DNA of 64,000 bases, from positions 1 to 64,000 of the forward strand of contig NZ_ALCA01000100.1 in NCBI RefSeq assembly GCF_000278725.1, given 5' to 3'. Below the pieces are notes generated by a model. The model made no database searches. It was given only the letters and a program-made list of their open reading frames with translations, and was not told where the DNA came from. This stretch comes from Actinomyces sp. ICM47. GTDB lineage: Bacteria > Actinomycetota > Actinomycetes > Actinomycetales > Actinomycetaceae. Position numbers and translations under genes: made by a program. This document shows positions 61,437-64,000 of this stretch, in pieces; the stretch's first letter is position 1, and each line of letters starts with the position of its first letter.

Positions 61437-63587
61437 CTAGCTCACGGAACCCCTCAGCAAGGAGAACAGCGAGGTCAGACGCTCGTTGGAGGGAAGATCC
61501 TCAATAAAGACCTCCTCGCCGTCGGAGTCGCACAGCGGCACGCACCAGTTCGGGTACTGATCCGCGCCCGTGCCCGGCATGTTCTGCGGGCGCACGTCGC
61601 CCACCGCGTCCACCAAGGAGGCGACGACGAGCTTGGAGGGAACCTTCGCGACATAGCGGTACAGGCCCTCGACCATGTCACGCTCGCTGGGTTCCGCGCC
61701 ATCGATGCAGCCGTACTCGTGCAGGCGAGCCGCGACCTGATCAAGCTCGAGGCGATCCGCTGCACGCACGGTCTCAATGTCGTCAGTCAGCAGCCCCAGC
61801 TCGCTTCGCAGCGTCGTCTGGATACCACGGATGTAACCGAGCGTCGGAGGCAAGTCATGGATGTTGACCGCAGCGAGCGCGCGATCACGGTAGTGCTCGG
61901 GACGCAGCGGCCAACCGCCACCCTCCTTTTCGAACCACACGACGGAGGTACCCAGGACGCCACGGTCGCGCAGGTAATCGCGCACCCACGGCTCCACAAC
62001 GCCCAAGTCCTCACCGATAACAACAGCACCCGCACGCTGGGCCTCCAGGAGGATAATGCCCATCATGGCCTCGTGATCGTAGTACACGTAGGTGCCTTCG
62101 GTCGCCACACAGCCCTCCGGGATCCACCACAGGCGGAACATGCCCAGGATGTGGTCGATACGCACGGCACCAGCGTTAGCCAGGGCGGCGCGCACCATGT
62201 CGCGCAGAGGCGTGTAGCCACATTCAGCCAGCGAACGCGGAGACCACGGCGGCTGTGACCAGTTCTGGCCCTGCTGCGAATACACGTCCGGCGGAGCACC
62301 CACAGTCATGCCAGAGGCGAACAGTTCGGGACGGCTCCACTTCTCGGACCCATGGCCGTGGACGCCCACAGCCAAGTCGGCCATAATGCCGATCTCCATG
62401 CCGACCTCGCGGGCCACTTCCTGCGCGTGGACCAGCTGCTCGGACGCAATCCACTGGCACCACTCCCAGAAATCGACGCGGTCGGCCAGCTCAAGGCGCT
62501 CGAGTTCAACGCGCGGCGACGAGGAACGCTCGAGGTCCTCGGGCAGCTCCAGCGTATCCTCACGCTCGACAAGCGCACACCACAGCGCATAGTTAGACAG
62601 CTCGGAGCCGCCTTTTTCCACGAAGTGGTCGAACTGCGACTGGCGGTGGTAGGTCCGCGGCGCAGCGAAAATAATCTCCAGCGCCTTACGCTTAGCCTCC
62701 CAGGCGCGGTCGCGGTCGATCAGATCCTCACGACTGGCGAACTCGCGAGTGACATCGCGCAACTGCTCAATGGCCTCGCGCGAAGCCTGAGGCAACGAGG
62801 CAAATTCCTCAATGGACTCGGGGCGGATGTAAATCGGGTTCACCCAGCGGCGAGACACCGGCAGGTACGGGGAGGTTTCCAGCGGAGAAACCGGCTGGGA
62901 CGCGTGGACAGGGTTAATGAGAAGGAAGTCCGCCCCCTTGTCCGCGCACACCGCCGCCAGGTCAGCCAGGTCAGCCGCGTCGCCGATCCCCCAGGAAGAG
63001 GACGAACGCGTCGAATAGAGCTGAGCGTTGACGCCCCACGCGCGGCGAGAGGACTCCAAGATGGGCAACGACAGGGCATTGGGAACAACGATGAGAGTTG
63101 CGGACTCGACATGTCCTCCCTCAACCGTTGCAACGAGGCGATGCCAACCGATCGGCACCCAATGCGGCACATCGAAGGTCGCGCGCCCCACGAGCTGACC
63201 GTCGATCATGCGCGGGGGCACGTAGCGATCAACCTGCTTACACTGGCCCTTACGACCATCTTCGAGGACCCACTGAACGTTGACCCACGAGCCGTCGGGC
63301 ACATGCACCGGGAACAGATAACCGCCACCCTCGCGGGCAACAATCGTCGGAGGCAGAGTCCGACGCCACTCACGTTCCTCAGTCAGACGCATCGCATGCT
63401 CGACGTCCCCCACCGTAGACGATTCGTTCAGGGGAAGACCGAGCGCGCCAAGGACCTTCAGGAGGGTTGGGGCACCAACGCCCACCCAGTTCCCATACCA
63501 GTCCCAAAAGCCGGTCGCAACGCCATTCATGTCAGCGACATGGCGCAGCAGGTCAATGTTGTCAGATGCGGGTGAATGAATATCCAC
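61437..63587 (-). CDS. malQ: 4-alpha-glucanotransferase (amylomaltase), GH77
   Basis: 716 residues. Transfers glucan chains in maltodextrin and glycogen use. Catalytic blocks: AVRIDHILGMFRLWWIPEG (Asp nucleophile), AVVIGEDLGVVEPWV (Glu acid/base) and VNIHDLPPTLGYI. The N-terminal 140 residues hold the extra domains of the bacterial type. GTG start, weak ribosome-binding site, 41 bp after the EIIB stop, so it is probably in the same unit as that EIIB. This ties the PTS gene to alpha-glucan or maltose metabolism. Confidence 0.93.
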   Translation of the reverse strand: MDIHSPASDNIDLLRHVADMNGVATGFWDWYGNWVGVGAPTLLKVLGALGLPLNESSTVGDVEHAMRLTEEREWRRTLPPTIVAREGGGYLFPVHVPDGSWVNVQWVLEDGRKGQCKQVDRYVPPRMIDGQLVGRATFDVPHWVPIGWHRLVATVEGGHVESATLIVVPNALSLPILESSRRAWGVNAQLYSTRSSSSWGIGDAADLADLAAVCADKGADFLLINPVHASQPVSPLETSPYLPVSRRWVNPIYIRPESIEEFASLPQASREAIEQLRDVTREFASREDLIDRDRAWEAKRKALEIIFAAPRTYHRQSQFDHFVEKGGSELSNYALWCALVEREDTLELPEDLERSSSPRVELERLELADRVDFWEWCQWIASEQLVHAQEVAREVGMEIGIMADLAVGVHGHGSEKWSRPELFASGMTVGAPPDVYSQQGQNWSQPPWSPRSLAECGYTPLRDMVRAALANAGAVRIDHILGMFRLWWIPEGCVATEGTYVYYDHEAMMGIILLEAQRAGAVVIGEDLGVVEPWVRDYLRDRGVLGTSVVWFEKEGGGWPLRPEHYRDRALAAVNIHDLPPTLGYIRGIQTTLRSELGLLTDDIETVRAADRLELDQVAARLHEYGCIDGAEPSERDMVEGLYRYVAKVPSKLVVASLVDAVGDVRPQNMPGTGADQYPNWCVPLCDSDGEEVFIEDLPSNERLTSLFSLLRGSVS

Positions 63588-63628
63588 GGGAAAAGCTCTC
63601 TACGTTGTGGGCCAGGGACACATTTAGT

Positions 63629-63913
63629 TTATGCGTGCGCCCGCTGTGACAAAGCCTCCACCGGCGTGTCATGGGCCACGGATTCAAGCGAAGCGATCAT
63701 CGCGCTTGCGACATCGTCGGAGGAAGCCCCGCAGACAATTTGAACGATGTCACCGGAGCGCACGACAGCCAAAACACCGTCCACGCGTAGTGCAGCCTCA
63801 TCAACCGCCCGCTGGGTTTTTACCTGAACACGGATACGCATTGTGCAGGGTTCGATCTCAACAATGTTGAGGTGTCCACCCAGCGCGTCGATGAGCGCTT
63901 GTTCAATCGCCAT
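63629..63913 (-). CDS. Second stand-alone PTS EIIB domain, glucose family
   Basis: 94 residues. EIIB pattern with active Cys in IEIEPCTMRIRVQVK and VQIVCGASSDDVASAM. It has about 20 more residues than the EIIB at 60.6 kb and differs from it widely, so it is not a recent copy. AAAGGGG precedes the ATG. A promoter with a palindromic operator stands directly upstream and malQ follows downstream. Confidence 0.88.
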   Translation of the reverse strand: MAIEQALIDALGGHLNIVEIEPCTMRIRVQVKTQRAVDEAALRVDGVLAVVRSGDIVQIVCGASSDDVASAMIASLESVAHDTPVEALSQRAHA

Positions 63914-63941
63914 CGGAGCCCCTTTCGCGCCGCTAAAAGTT

Positions 63942-63957
63942 TGCGATACGTATCACA
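63942..63957 (-). promoter_or_regulatory. Operator-like palindrome before the EIIB-malQ unit
   Basis: TGTGATACGTATCGCA on the minus strand, a near-perfect 16-bp palindrome (one mismatch), starting at the last base of the -10 hexamer. Position and shape suit a LacI- or GntR-type repressor. The regulator is not in the window. Confidence 0.6.
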
Positions 63958-63985
63958 TGCTAGATGTGACCTGTACAAAAGGCAA
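63957..63985 (-). promoter_or_regulatory. Sigma-70-type promoter of the EIIB-malQ unit
   Basis: TTGCCT (63985-63980), 17-bp spacer, TAGCAT (63962-63957) on the minus strand. It is the only promoter in the window with both hexamers clear. Transcription would start inside the operator palindrome. Confidence 0.65.
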
Positions 63986-64000
63986 GTGGGATCCGCTACA

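Overview
The window is G+C-rich and its coding capacity is dominated by housekeeping genes whose order matches that of actinobacteria. As I recall the Mycobacterium tuberculosis map, three blocks share its order: proS...ispG-rip1-dxr...rlmN-cdsA-frr-pyrH-tsf-rpsB; xerC-dprA-comM-yraN-(Rv2901c-like)-rnhB-lepB-rplS-trmD-rimM-khpA-rpsP-(Rv2915c-like)-ffh-ftsY; and idsA-(Rv2175c-like)-pknL-aroG-plsC-(Rv2191-like)-trpD. Small genome style, a pyrophosphate-type phosphofructokinase, split PTS proteins and weak cell-envelope lipid machinery suggest an Actinomycetaceae member (Actinomyces/Schaalia-like). That placement is inference; no rRNA gene is present to settle it.

Region 1 (1-13.7 kb, all minus strand): def, proS, two small envelope genes, ispG, then a tightly overlapping operon frr-cdsA-rlmN-two DivIVA-domain genes-dxr-site-2 protease, preceded by pyrH and by rpsB-tsf. 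It joins protein synthesis, isoprenoid and phospholipid precursors and membrane proteolysis. A degenerate LytM/M23 gene points the other way at 14.2 kb.

Region 2 (14.8-30.4 kb, all minus): xerC, dprA, comM and yraN (DNA processing), rnhB, lepB, rplS, a TrmD-acetyltransferase fusion, rimM, khpA, rpsP, an amidohydrolase, ffh, ftsY and the principal sigma factor.

Region 3 (30.6-49 kb, mixed strands): polyprenyl synthase, a small DNA-binding protein divergent from a PASTA kinase, aroG with PPi-PFK, plsC, a DEDDh/GIY-YIG protein, trpD with a receiver-like protein, FKBP lipoprotein, iron-sulfur carrier, M20 dipeptidase with a glycerate-kinase-like protein, pyrD, trmH and a HAD phosphatase.

Region 4 (49.5-64 kb): accessory metabolism and transport, namely MetPS-like amino-acid importer, AEC transporter, UDP-galactopyranose mutase, glycosyltransferase, GH3 beta-glucosidase, HAD phosphatase, MFS exporter, stand-alone PTS EIIB and EIIA proteins and 4-alpha-glucanotransferase. 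It looks like carbohydrate uptake and surface-glycan work.

Three things stand out. (1) Three intergenic sites carry the 10-mer TATCCACAGG (or close variants) repeated at exactly 30-bp steps, each time oriented toward the gene just downstream: a degenerate M23 gene, the yraN-comM-dprA DNA-processing operon and an unknown gene. This may be a shared regulatory array. (2) Twelve genes have a TANNNT or GATAAT -10 element ending exactly 6 or 7 nt before the start codon, which predicts leaderless mRNAs. (3) TrmD is fused to a GNAT acetyltransferase. Starts below were often moved inward from the longest reading frame using Shine-Dalgarno sites, stop/start overlaps and family N-termini.
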